This document shows positions 17,088-25,668 of a stretch of 64,000 nt of DNA, piece by piece. The DNA is from Gemmobacter sp. (GTDB lineage Bacteria; Pseudomonadota; Alphaproteobacteria; Rhodobacterales; Rhodobacteraceae), in contig NZ_JAUCBS010000013.1 in assembly GCF_034676705.1 (NCBI RefSeq), positions 3,142,501-3,206,500 on the forward strand. Reading direction: 5' to 3'. The stretch's first letter is position 1, and the number at the start of each line of letters is the position of its first letter. The notes below the pieces were generated by a model that was not told the origin of the DNA, ran no database searches, and was given only the letters and a program-made list of their open reading frames with translations. The translations under genes were made by a program, and so were the position numbers.

Positions 17088-18457
17088 ATCCGATTGACTG
17101 CTGGATCGAACCGCATGGTCGCGGTGCCGATCTCACCTTGGCGCTGCTTTGCCACAATGATGTCCAGCCGGCCGCGTGCCGTGTCCATTGCTCTTAGCCA
17201 TGTTGCCGTGGCTTCCAGGTCTTGCTCAGCTGGCTGCATGCGCTTGAGGTAATATTCATCGCGGTAACAGAACATCACCGTATCCGCGTCTTGCTCGAGT
17301 TGACCGCTCTCGCGCAGGTCGGCCAGGGTGGGCCGCTTGTCCTCGCGCTGCTCGACAGCACGAGACAGCTGAGAAAGAGCGATCACGGGGATGTTCAGTT
17401 GGCCGGCCAGCGCCTTGAGGGCTAGGCTGATGGCGGTGATCTGCTCGTAACGGCTGTGCCCTTCGGCCTTGAGAAGCTGGGCGTAATCCACGATCAAGAG
17501 GCGCAAGTTGCCATTCATGTCGCGCTGCACCCGTTTGACGCCGTAGATCAGCGCGCCAATGTCGGAAAAGTTCTGCGGCAGGAATGTGATCGGAAGGTCC
17601 GCCACGATCTTCGCGGCTGTCAACATATTGGTGTGCTGTTCGCGGTCCATGCTGCCTTGGCGCATGTGCGCATAGGGCAGAGCAGCATCCTGTACGGCCG
17701 TTTGCTCCGACACGGCCCGCATGGCCAGCGCTTCGGGGTTCATCTCCAGAGAGACGATGCAAACCCCTTGCCCGGCCCGCGCCATGTTCAGCGCGAACGA
17801 CAAAGCTACAGCCGTCTTGCCCATGCTCGGGCGACCGCCGATCAGGATCAACTCGCCTGGATAGAAGCCGGGAATGATCCTGTCCAATGCTGCAATCCCG
17901 CTGCGAACCACATCCGTCACCTGCCCAAGCCGGGCAGCCTCGATCTGTTCTATGGCGGTTACGACGGCCTTCATCATGGAAATGGGTCCAGCCCGCTTTA
18001 CCGTGCCGAAGGCCGCCAGAGCGGCTTCAAGGCGCGCTATGATTTGATCGGCACTTTCCTCGCCATCAGCCAACGCAGCCTGTATGACTTGGGTCATCTC
18101 GAAGATTTGCCGTTTTTTCGATTGATCCGCCAGAAGATCGAGCAGACCCATGAGCGACGACGGCGACCGCGCATTCACTGCAAGTCTGGCCAGGTAAGCA
18201 AGTCCACCCAAGCTATCGAGCCCGGGATGACCGGCCATGGCCGCGGCAACCGTTGTCACATCGACCAAGTTGCCGTCCCGATCCTTCTGTTGGATGATGC
18301 GGAATATCTCGGCATGGACTGGATCGAGAAACAGATTGCTGCCACCCGCATGAACGACTGTGCCCACGCGGGAGCCATCGAGCAGGACGATGCCAATAAC
18401 AGCTTGTTCGCCTTCGGTGCTATGCGGTGGCTTGCAGAATCGGGTGATCAGGTTCAT
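17069..18457 (-). CDS. Replicative DNA helicase, DnaB-like (phage)
   Basis: DnaB hexamers unwind DNA ahead of the fork. The 462-residue protein has an N-terminal DnaB domain (TEGEQAVIGIVLLDGS), a Walker A (LIGGRPSMGKTAVAL), a Walker B (LRLLIVDYAQLLK) and the DnaB motif VIALSQLSRAVEQR with LADLRESGQLEQDAD. The frame is open to an ATG at 18511; the start at 18457 (MNLITRFC) gives the usual N-terminus. It is slightly longer than most phage helicases and intact. Confidence 0.9.
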   Translation of the reverse strand: MNLITRFCKPPHSTEGEQAVIGIVLLDGSRVGTVVHAGGSNLFLDPVHAEIFRIIQQKDRDGNLVDVTTVAAAMAGHPGLDSLGGLAYLARLAVNARSPSSLMGLLDLLADQSKKRQIFEMTQVIQAALADGEESADQIIARLEAALAAFGTVKRAGPISMMKAVVTAIEQIEAARLGQVTDVVRSGIAALDRIIPGFYPGELILIGGRPSMGKTAVALSFALNMARAGQGVCIVSLEMNPEALAMRAVSEQTAVQDAALPYAHMRQGSMDREQHTNMLTAAKIVADLPITFLPQNFSDIGALIYGVKRVQRDMNGNLRLLIVDYAQLLKAEGHSRYEQITAISLALKALAGQLNIPVIALSQLSRAVEQREDKRPTLADLRESGQLEQDADTVMFCYRDEYYLKRMQPAEQDLEATATWLRAMDTARGRLDIIVAKQRQGEIGTATMRFDPAVNRIWEDTL

Positions 18458-18511
18458 CGCCCGCCCCATCCGTCGCACAGTGTTGTCTGTGCTTGCAGGG
18501 AGGAAGAACAT

Positions 18512-18988
18512 CGATACGGGATCGCCGGGCCCGCAAAATGGCTGGCGCGCCTGGATGCGCTGGTAGCCCGCCCCTCATCATAGGGCTCACATGAGCGGCA
18601 GAACCGGGCTGGCAGTGACGAAAGAACGTCGTGAGAACAAAGCAGATTAGCAGCAAACACGCCCTTCTGATGCGCTTGGTGCATTTGAGCGCGGCTTGCC
18701 GAGTCTGCACGGATCGAGACGTGCAAAAGCATACGAAGACCTTCGAGCGATGCGTTTCAGCATTTCCCGAGCACTTCCTATGCGCGATTGGTCAAGAAAT
18801 ACCCAACTCGGCGGCGGGGCGCCAGTGCTAACTTCGATCACTCGGCGAGCGGCGCCTCGGTCGCCGGGCCTGCGCGCAAGTCCAGCAGTCGGGCATGTGG
18901 GGCGGTGTTCGCAAGGGATGGCGACCCGAAGCCTGCAGAAGGTTCGGGCCGCTACCGGAGTCAGCACGCGGGACCAGTGGACTTCTGC
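18512..18988. other. Intergenic stretch, no gene recognised
   Basis: I see no convincing gene here. It separates the phage replication operon from the end of rtcB, both leftward, and probably contains the promoter for the replication operon. Confidence 0.4.
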
Positions 18989-20407
18989 TTACCGCCTCGC
19001 CCGCATTCCTCGCCAATGCGATGCGATCTCGCCGGCCATGATGCAGCCGTAGGGGTCGATGAAGTCGACGACATCCGCCAGGCCATAGTCGCGGATCTGG
19101 TCCGTCACCGCCCGGGCCCGTTTGTAGCTGGAGGGCAGCTCTGACGCATCGATCGCGCCGGCGTGGAAGCGGATGTCCAACCCTGCCGTCTCGGCCGCCA
19201 GCATCTGCGCTGGGGTTACCGCGCCCATCCGGCGGCGATGCTCCGAGCGCGAATAGTTGCGCCCGGCGCCGTGGGGTGAGAACCCCAGCGCATGGCCCGC
19301 ATCGCGCCCGCGCACCACCAGAACCGGCTCGGCCATGTTCAGCGGGATCAGCGTCAGGCCGGTGGCATCTTCGGCATACTCCCTCCAGGCCGGAGTTGCC
19401 CCCTTGCCATGGTAGTAAAGATCGCCGCGGCGGAAGACGAAGTTGTGCTCGTTCCAGAACCGCTCGCCCGGATCGGCGTGCAGCTGTTCCACCACCGCCT
19501 GATGCAGGGCGTTATGGTTGGCCTTGGTCCAGCGGCGGATCACCTGCAATGCCTCCCAATAACCCCGCCCCTCGGCGCTGTCGGCCGGGATCCATGCGTT
19601 CTGGTTTAGCGTCTCGGGGGAGAGCGCCTTGCGGAACCGCTCAGCCACCTCCATCCCGCCCTTGTAGAGCAGGCTCCCCGGCCCACGCGAGCCGTGATGG
19701 GTGACCATCGCTACCCGCCCGGTCGCGCGCGAGCGTCCGATGAACAGGAAATGGTTGCCATCGCCCTGCGTGCCCATATGGGCCTGCGCGGCGTGCAGCA
19801 TCCGCTTGCCGTTCAGGAACGAGTTGGCGCGGAACTCGTCCATCAGGTCCGGCGCGACGGCCAGGCGGTTGCCCTCATCGCGCCCACCGTTGCCGAAATG
19901 GGTGATCGCCTGGGCTGCATCCAGCGCCGCCTTCGGATCGACATGGCCCAGATCGGTGATCATCACCGAACAGCAGATGTCGGCGGAATGCATCCCCGGA
20001 TGGATCGCGTTGCGCGCCGCGACCACGCCGCCCACCGGGATCGTCCCCAACGGGCCAGCCGGACAGGCATCGGGCATCACGGCGCCAGCCTCGACCGTCG
20101 GGGTCTTGAGCACCTCGGCCATGGTAGCGATGACCTTGTCCACATTCTCCTGTTCGTTGGCATCTTCCGCCCGGATGCTGACATGCAGCGGGATCGCGTC
20201 CGCCGCGCGCAAGGCCAACGGCTCGGGCGGCGGTGGCGGCAGGTCGGCCTCGAGCATCTGGCGAATGCGAAGAAGGCCCAGGCCCTGATCCCGCGCGGCG
20301 TTGGCCCGGCTCAGCAGGTCGGGGAATTGCGGTCCGGGGCGGTGGCCCCAGCAGATCAGATCGGCGCCGGTGACGGTGGAATGGTCGTTGGTCATGGTCG
20401 TGTTCAC
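18989..20407 (-). CDS. rtcB: RNA 2',3'-cyclic phosphate / 5'-OH ligase RtcB
   Basis: RtcB joins RNA ends bearing a 3' phosphate or cyclic phosphate to 5'-OH ends, using GTP and manganese, to repair broken RNAs such as cleaved tRNA. The 472-residue protein carries the metal motif NAIHPGMHSADICCSV, QGDGNHFLFIG, VTHHGSRGPGSLLY, the His region NEHNFVFRRG, and SPHGAGRNYSRSEH, where the guanylylated histidine region lies. All parts look intact. It lies 12 bp after a small gene and is divergent from rtcR, the normal genetic layout for this system. Confidence 0.95.
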   Translation of the reverse strand: MNTTMTNDHSTVTGADLICWGHRPGPQFPDLLSRANAARDQGLGLLRIRQMLEADLPPPPPEPLALRAADAIPLHVSIRAEDANEQENVDKVIATMAEVLKTPTVEAGAVMPDACPAGPLGTIPVGGVVAARNAIHPGMHSADICCSVMITDLGHVDPKAALDAAQAITHFGNGGRDEGNRLAVAPDLMDEFRANSFLNGKRMLHAAQAHMGTQGDGNHFLFIGRSRATGRVAMVTHHGSRGPGSLLYKGGMEVAERFRKALSPETLNQNAWIPADSAEGRGYWEALQVIRRWTKANHNALHQAVVEQLHADPGERFWNEHNFVFRRGDLYYHGKGATPAWREYAEDATGLTLIPLNMAEPVLVVRGRDAGHALGFSPHGAGRNYSRSEHRRRMGAVTPAQMLAAETAGLDIRFHAGAIDASELPSSYKRARAVTDQIRDYGLADVVDFIDPYGCIMAGEIASHWRGMRARR

Positions 20408-20419
20408 TTGCAGAATGGA

Positions 20420-20791
20420 TCAGTCGTCCCAGGCATTGCGCGACACGACGGGCCGCCGGGGGCATATCATGTCGCTGTCCAGCCGGGCGCGCTTGCGCAT
20501 CTCGGCCCGGCACTGCCACGAGGCCAGCTCCATGCCGATCTCTCGCGCGGCACTGTGCATTGCCTTGCGCAGCACAGGGTCGTCGGCTGTTGCCGCGATC
20601 TGGTGCAGCAGGTTCACAGCCCGGCTCGCACCGTTTCTGAAGCCGCGTTCGTATTCAGGAATCCGGGTCATGGAGCTGTCCGTCTGGTTCGGAGGGGCGC
20701 CGGTTCGCGATCGGCCTCCCGCCATATTTGTGGCGGTGGATGTTGGCATCGGCCGCCCCGCCAGCGATGCAAACACGGGCTTGTTTGCCAT
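20420..20791 (-). CDS. Small ORF: probable Rsr (TROVE) N-terminal remnant fused to unknown tail
   Basis: The 123-residue product begins with MANKPVFASLAGRPMPTST followed by NMAGG, which resembles the start of Rsr (Ro60-like TROVE) proteins often encoded between rtcR and rtcB. The rest of TROVE is missing. The remainder, from MTRIPEYERGF (possible own start at 20671), is a helical sequence with no recognised domain. An AGAAGGA ribosome site precedes the 20791 start. I infer that an internal deletion joined the two; alternatively the second part is an independent gene. Confidence 0.55.
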   Translation of the reverse strand: MANKPVFASLAGRPMPTSTATNMAGGRSRTGAPPNQTDSSMTRIPEYERGFRNGASRAVNLLHQIAATADDPVLRKAMHSAAREIGMELASWQCRAEMRKRARLDSDMICPRRPVVSRNAWDD

Positions 20792-20824
20792 GATCGTCGT
20801 CCTTCTCGTTTCGCCCCTTGGTTC

Positions 20825-20841
20825 TGCTTCAGGATGACCAA
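20825..20841 (-). promoter_or_regulatory. Possible sigma-54 promoter for the rtcB operon
   Basis: On the minus strand TTGGTCATCCTGAAGCA has the essential GG and GC spaced by 10 bases as in sigma-54 promoters, about 34 bp before the 20791 start. The rest of the consensus matches poorly. Confidence 0.3.
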
Positions 20842-20968
20842 TCAGGGAAGGAAATCGTGAAATCAGCGCAGGCCTTTCAACAACAATAAAAAAATTCGGA
20901 ATCGCAGACGGACGTGACAGAATGATCTATCTCATGATATAATTATCTATCCAACTGGATCACATCTT

Positions 20969-22537
20969 ATGCGCAATGTCGTCATCGGATTTCTGGGTGT
21001 CCAGCTTGACATGGGCAGGCGGCGCGGCTGGCGCCCCTCGATCCAGCTATGTGACCATGCCGATTTCCCGATTGACCGGCTGGAGCTGATCCACGACCAG
21101 CGTCATTACCACCTGGCCTGCAATGTCGCGGCAGATATCGCCGCGCTGTCCCCGACGACCGAGGTGCGGTTGGTCCGCATCGACATGACCGACCCCTGGG
21201 ATTTCCAGGAGGTCTATGGCAAACTCTACGACTTTGCCGCCAATTACGGTTTCGACGAGGACCGCGAGCGCTATCACGTTCACCTGACGACCGGCACCCA
21301 TGTGGCGCAGATCTGCTGGTTTCTGCTGACCGAAAGCCGCCATGTGCCGGCCCGGCTGGTGCAGACCGGCCCCCCGCACGAGGGTGGGCCAGCGCAGGGC
21401 AAGCTGGATGTGATCGACCTGGACCTTGCGCGCTACAACGCCCTGCAACGCCGGTTCGAGGCGGCGGCGCGCGATCATTCCTCGCTGCTGCTGGGCGGGG
21501 TGAAAACCCGCTGCGCTGCAATGCAGGCGCTGGTCGAACGGCTGGAACTGGTCGCCACCGGATCGGATGCGCCGATCCTTCTGCTGGGCGAACCGGGGGC
21601 CGGAAAATCAGCACTGGCTGCCCGCCTTCACGAATTGAAACTTGTCCGCCGCCGGGTCAAAGGCCGGCTGGTGCACATCAATTGCGCGACGCTGCGCGGG
21701 GGGCAGGCGCTGCCCGCGCTGTTCGGCCAGCGCCGCGCTGCCACCGGGATTGCCGGAACCGAGCGCCCCGGCTTTCTGCGCGAGGCGGATGGTGGGGTGC
21801 TATTCCTGGACGGCATCGACGAGCTTGGTCACGACGAACAGGCCGCCATCTTGCAGGTGATCGAGACCGGCCGTTATTGCCCTGTCGGCTCCGAGGCTGA
21901 GGTGACGGCGCGCTTCCACCTGATCGCCTCGGCCTCGGCCGATCCGGGGGCGCTGGTGCGCGAGGGCCGGCTGCGCGCTGACCTGCATGCCCGGCTGTCG
22001 CAATGGGTGTTCCACTTGCCGCCGCTGCGCGAGCGGCGCGAGGATATCGGGGCACATCTTCTGGCGCTGATCGACGGATCAGAGCGCCAGCTGGGCCGCA
22101 GGACCGGCTTCAACGCCGATGCGCTGGCGCGCTACTTGCGATTTGCCGGCGATCCCGCGACACCCTGGCCGGGCAACCTGCGCGACTTGCAGGCCTCCGC
22201 CCACCGGCTGGCGGTGCTGGCCGAGCGCGGCCGCGTCACCCTGCCGATGGTCGAGACCGAGATCGCTGCGCTTGCTGCGCAATGGACAGCAGCCGAGCGC
22301 GATGACGACCGGGCGCTGCTTGCCTCGGTCCTGCCTGCCTCCGAGCCACTGGACGAGTTCGACCGCGCCCAACTGGCCGCCGTGATCCGTGCCTGCCGGG
22401 AATGTCCCTCGCTGGCAGCAGCGGGGCGCCGCCTGTTCGCCGTCTCGCGCGAGGAAAAGACCAGCCAGAACGATTCAGACCGATTGCGGAAATATCTCGC
22501 AAGGTTCGGGCTGGATTGGACGGGAGTTGCGCAATAG
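20969..22537 (+). CDS. rtcR: RtcR, CARF-domain sigma-54 activator (motifs degenerate)
   Basis: RtcR senses an RNA-derived ligand through an N-terminal CARF domain and activates rtcB by sigma-54. The 522-residue protein has the CARF half (VVIGFLGVQLD, then HVHLTTGTHVAQICWFLL), a Walker A (GEPGAGKS, 207-214) and a C-terminal helical region. Two key motifs are altered: at 257-262 AATGIA stands where activators have GAFTGA, and Walker B reads FLDGI with glycine 282 in place of glutamate. These should impair sigma-54 contact and ATP hydrolysis. The divergent position to rtcB fits RtcR. Confidence 0.9.
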   Translation: MRNVVIGFLGVQLDMGRRRGWRPSIQLCDHADFPIDRLELIHDQRHYHLACNVAADIAALSPTTEVRLVRIDMTDPWDFQEVYGKLYDFAANYGFDEDRERYHVHLTTGTHVAQICWFLLTESRHVPARLVQTGPPHEGGPAQGKLDVIDLDLARYNALQRRFEAAARDHSSLLLGGVKTRCAAMQALVERLELVATGSDAPILLLGEPGAGKSALAARLHELKLVRRRVKGRLVHINCATLRGGQALPALFGQRRAATGIAGTERPGFLREADGGVLFLDGIDELGHDEQAAILQVIETGRYCPVGSEAEVTARFHLIASASADPGALVREGRLRADLHARLSQWVFHLPPLRERREDIGAHLLALIDGSERQLGRRTGFNADALARYLRFAGDPATPWPGNLRDLQASAHRLAVLAERGRVTLPMVETEIAALAAQWTAAERDDDRALLASVLPASEPLDEFDRAQLAAVIRACRECPSLAAAGRRLFAVSREEKTSQNDSDRLRKYLARFGLDWTGVAQ

Positions 22538-22691
22538 GCAGGCGGAGTCGCTGGAATGCCGCGTGTTGGCAGAATTGCCGAACGTCTGAACAACCCTTGC
22601 GTTGCGTGGTGATCTGATAGGATTTGCGGGCTGCGACGAGGAGGCCAACTATGTCGATGGCCCAGACCAGCACATAGGGCCGCTCTCGACC

Positions 22692-23231
22692 TCACAACGC
22701 CACAGCCAAGCTCGGCGCCAGCAAGTCGACACCGTACTCATCCAGCCACCACTGGTGGTTCTCTGGACTATCTATGACCCGGCTTCCGATCCTCTCGACG
22801 GACGAATCCGAGATGATGGAGATTGCAGCGGGGACCCTGGACAGCCACTGGAACATTACCTGCAATTCGCCCCAGGTCAACTCGTGGTTGCCGCCATCGA
22901 TCTCCCACGAAAGGGCAGCCTGCTGGCCGCTATGGGCCGCAGAGACGCCCACGAGCCCGTGGCAAACGCCGTTGCGGACATCCTGGAAAGCCCGAAGCTG
23001 TAAGCGCAGCACGGAAGCAAGAAGGGCGCGAAAAGGTTCCTGCACCCGTCGTGCGCAAACCGATGCCTCCCATGAATTCAGCGCGGCTCCGACACCATGC
23101 GTCGATTTGAGAAGGTTGCCCCCGCTTGCGCGGGCAACTTCCTCATGCGCTGTTCTTTCGATCGCGGACCAAAGAAGCAGCAATGATCCGACTGCGCCCT
23201 TGATCTGGTCATAGGATGCATTTTCGTCCAT
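22692..23231 (-). CDS. Hypothetical protein, 179 residues
   Basis: I recognise no family. The product is helical with a hydrophobic N-terminal part (YDQIKGAVGSLLLLWSAIERTAHEEV), a conserved-looking segment LRLQLRAFQDVRNGVCHGLVG and tryptophan-rich C-terminal half. The RNGVCHG motif recalls HEPN-type RNA-binding or nuclease proteins, where an R-x4-6-H pair is catalytic; here R and H are four residues apart (RNGVCH), compatible with HEPN but not proof. It lies between rtcR and a RecT fragment, on the opposite strand to rtcR. Confidence 0.5.
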   Translation of the reverse strand: MDENASYDQIKGAVGSLLLLWSAIERTAHEEVARASGGNLLKSTHGVGAALNSWEASVCARRVQEPFRALLASVLRLQLRAFQDVRNGVCHGLVGVSAAHSGQQAALSWEIDGGNHELTWGELQVMFQWLSRVPAAISIISDSSVERIGSRVIDSPENHQWWLDEYGVDLLAPSLAVAL

Positions 23232-23329
23232 GCGGCCCCTGCCCCTCCGCAGCCAAGCTTATCAGGTGATCTTCGTCTGTGCTTCGAGCCGTGTCTAGCT
23301 GCCATTCCGTTGGCGGTCGGCCGGGATGG

Positions 23330-23691
23330 AATACGTCCTACTGCATTGCCAAAGCCGACCAGCACAGGGTGTGCCGCGATCCCATTGATTGCAAAGTGAC
23401 CGGCAAGGGCAACGCCATATCTATGACGGCCTTCGCCACACTCAAGAGGACCGGCAAGCGCGTCAGCATCACGCTGGATTTGGCGACAGCCAAGGCCGAA
23501 GGATGGACCAAGAACTCGAGATGCCAGTCCATCCCAGAACAAATGCTGCGCTATCGCACGGCGGCGTTCCTGATCCGCCTCTATTGCCCGGAGGTGATGA
23601 TCGCGATGCCGATGGCGATCGAGCATGCACTGGCTCCCCTGACGGCAGCGAAGCATGTGGCGGACGAATTGGTACAGGCAAGAAGCGATGA
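23330..23691 (+). pseudogene. RecT-like recombinase, C-terminal fragment
   Basis: The sequence ISMTAFATLKRTGKRVSI followed by LDLATAKAEGW and PEQMLRYRTAAFLIRLYCPEV matches the middle-to-end of phage RecT/Bet annealing proteins. The N-terminal half of the usual 250-300 residues is missing and no proper start is visible. It is a remnant of the prophage recombination genes. Confidence 0.6.
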
Positions 23692-23873
23692 GACATGCAG
23701 CCCTGATAGCACACATGGATGCCGCCTTGGAGAAGCTGGCCCTCCTCGTGGCGCATGATCTGGTATATGCGCCGATCTTCGAGCGGCTGGATGCCGAGTG
23801 GCAGGCGGCGGCCCGTCCGTCGCCAACCGAGTTTGCCCGGTCGCTGATCCGAAAGGCGAGGATCGCGGCGTGA
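23688..23873 (+). CDS. Small hypothetical protein
   Basis: This 61-residue helical protein (MRHAALIAHMDAALEKLALL...) ends in a basic stretch, SLIRKARIAA. It lies 2 bp from the end of the convergent integrase gene, a common place for small phage genes. I recognise no family; coding is supported by regular amphipathic helices and fit between neighbours. Confidence 0.45.
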   Translation: MRHAALIAHMDAALEKLALLVAHDLVYAPIFERLDAEWQAAARPSPTEFARSLIRKARIAA

Positions 23874-23875
23874 TG

Positions 23876-25144
23876 CTAGATCGCGATCTTCGACACATCG
23901 GCATGCAGCCGTTCCAGATCGCCACCATGCCCGTAGCGTTCACGGTCAAGGCTATGGCCCATCAAATCGCGGCGCACCCGCTCATCCACGCCCGCAGCAA
24001 GAAGCCGGTCCTCGAAGGAATGCCGCAGGCTGTAGAGGCTGTGGCCTGGCGTTTCCAGCAGCTTGTTTTCGCGCAAAAACTTGTTGATCGTGTCGGACAA
24101 TCCGGGATTGTCGGCATAGCGCGGGAAGCCTTTGGGGAACTCCTTGAATGCTTCAAGGCTGACGCCGACCAAGGGGATGATCCGCTTGGCATTGGGCGAC
24201 TTCAACGCCCGTCCCACGGGTTCGATGCTGATGTGCGGATACTTCTTGTCCAGCCTGATCAGGTCCGCGGTCAGCGATGCACCCTCGCTGGGACGGTATC
24301 CGGTGTTGACCATGCCCAGCAGGATGCACCGGGCCTCCGTGTTCAGCCCGGACAAGGCACCCGGCGCCAGCAGTTTTTCCCGGATCCACGCGACCGAGAA
24401 TGCCGGACGGGTCTTGCTCTTGTCTTCCTTGAAGGCCAGGCCGTCGGTGCTGAACAACAGGTTGATACCCTTGGCCCGCGCCACCGCCCGCAGCGTGCTG
24501 GTGACGTAGATGAAGTCCTTGTTGGCGCTGTTGTGCCCAACATCGCCTGCGAGGACACGCTTTGCCCACCAGCCCCGAAACTGGAACAGTTGCTCCGTGG
24601 TGATTTCCCCGATCACCAGATCACCCATCTGTTCCACGAAATTGCGGATCGCCTTGAGGCGCGGGTTCTTCCAGCGCCTGATCTGATCCTCGGACTTGCC
24701 TGCGGCGCGGATACCCTCGACCTCCCAATAGAGGTCCAGCGCGCGACTGACTGTGATTGCATGTGGTCTGGCGCCTCCAAGAAGCGCCTCGGCCTCCTGA
24801 ATATCAACCTTGCCATTGCGCATTGGAACCGCCTCGATGCGCTTGAGCAATTCTTCAAGGGGCAAGGCAGCCACCTGGCGCGCGGTCAAGTATCGGTATC
24901 CGCGCTTCGCCGCGAGTTCCTTCGCATGGGCAAGCCTGTCCTCGGCCTCGGCATTGGCCCCGTCCATCTTGGCTTCCCATGCCTCGATCATCTCGCGCCA
25001 GACCACATCGGCCTTTGCCTTGGCCGCGCTTTCGGAATCGGTGTGCAGGCTGAGCAGGATCATTTCGCGCTGTTCGACATCGCGATAGCGGCGCGGGACG
25101 CGGCGGCGCAGGTGGAATGTCTGGTTGCGTCTGATGATGCTCAT
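23876..25144 (-). CDS. Tyrosine-type site-specific integrase
   Basis: This recombinase should integrate and excise the island at tRNA-Ser. The 422-residue protein has an N-terminal arm domain (SIIRRNQTFHLRRRVPRRYR), a core-binding domain and the catalytic domain with the first arginine in NTGYRPSEG, the HxLRH box in HSLYSLRHSF and the nucleophile region MGHSLDRERYGHGG. The start at 25144 was chosen because the 25 codons upstream are made by integrase arm repeats (MMHNLMHN). It is transcribed away from the right attachment site. Confidence 0.92.
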   Translation of the reverse strand: MSIIRRNQTFHLRRRVPRRYRDVEQREMILLSLHTDSESAAKAKADVVWREMIEAWEAKMDGANAEAEDRLAHAKELAAKRGYRYLTARQVAALPLEELLKRIEAVPMRNGKVDIQEAEALLGGARPHAITVSRALDLYWEVEGIRAAGKSEDQIRRWKNPRLKAIRNFVEQMGDLVIGEITTEQLFQFRGWWAKRVLAGDVGHNSANKDFIYVTSTLRAVARAKGINLLFSTDGLAFKEDKSKTRPAFSVAWIREKLLAPGALSGLNTEARCILLGMVNTGYRPSEGASLTADLIRLDKKYPHISIEPVGRALKSPNAKRIIPLVGVSLEAFKEFPKGFPRYADNPGLSDTINKFLRENKLLETPGHSLYSLRHSFEDRLLAAGVDERVRRDLMGHSLDRERYGHGGDLERLHADVSKIAI

Positions 25145-25196
25145 TGCATCGTTCTGCCGATTGTCATAGATTTGCGCAAGTGGATTGTGTCGCGAG

Positions 25197-25219
25197 TTGT
25201 GCATCAAGTTGTGCATCAA
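25197..25219. repeat. Paired integrase arm-site repeats, right end
   Basis: TTGTGCATCAA occurs at 25197-25207 and 25209-25219, 12 bp apart. The same pair with the same spacing occurs at 6644-6666 near the left end. They are probably integrase arm-binding sites. Confidence 0.6.
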
Positions 25220-25303
25220 ACCGGCAGATTCCGGCCTGAAGCGACCGTAAAAATTGACAGATTATCCTTAAATATCAACGCATAAGGTGAAAACATCATG
25301 GCG

Positions 25304-25320
25304 CCCTTCGTCTCCGCCAC
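25304..25320 (+). repeat. attR core, 17-bp repeat of tRNA-Ser end
   Basis: This exact copy of 6573-6589 marks the right end of the island. Confidence 0.85.
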
Positions 25321-25345
25321 TTGCCCCCGCGAAAGCGTTCTCCCG

Positions 25346-25367
25346 ATCCGGCTGCGGCCGGATTTTT
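25346..25367 (+). terminator. Displaced tRNA-Ser terminator
   Basis: ATCCGG (25346-25351) pairs with CCGGAT (25358-25363) and is followed by a T-run. It lies 26 bp after the attR core, where the native tRNA terminator would be before integration. Confidence 0.7.
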
Positions 25368-25668
25368 CCGTTGTTTTCGAGGGTTATGCGGGAGGGGCTG
25401 TTAACCGGCCCACGCCGCGAAGGGCGCACACGCGTTCTCTCCGGGCCGATATTCTCCGGACCTGTTGACTGCGCAGTTTTGGTGAAAAGCTTTCAAGCAT
25501 CTGTTCTATAAGCCGTTTTTGACGGTGTCCGCGCGGACTCCGATCCCAGTTCCATTCGAGCGAAATGCCCCTGGCGTCGAACTCCCTGATGTAGCGATCG
25601 CATTTCCGCAGGTCGTTGACCTCATCGCCGCGTTGTGACCATTCTGACCACAAATCAGGGAGGGGCCC
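25368..25668. other. Short stretch between island and antitoxin, no gene assigned
   Basis: I see no convincing gene. On the minus strand a frame with NDLRKCDRYIREFDARGISL looks protein-like but has no family I recognise and no clear start. The end of the stretch should carry the promoter of the antitoxin gene. Confidence 0.35.

Larger units (their letters stand above)
6573..25320. mobile_element. Genomic island / decayed prophage in tRNA-Ser
   Basis: The island is bounded by the 17-bp direct repeat, with a tyrosine integrase at its right end. It carries remnants of phage genes (DnaB-like helicase, replication protein, small terminase, RecT fragment), four kinds of insertion sequence, an H-NS-like gene, rfbC and an RNA-repair cassette. 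No capsid or tail genes remain, so it cannot form particles by itself. The native tRNA terminator now sits just outside the right end. Confidence 0.8.

Noticed and set aside
18512..18988. Small leftward frames of 90-106 codons
   Set aside because: They have random-looking composition, overlap each other in several frames and match no family.
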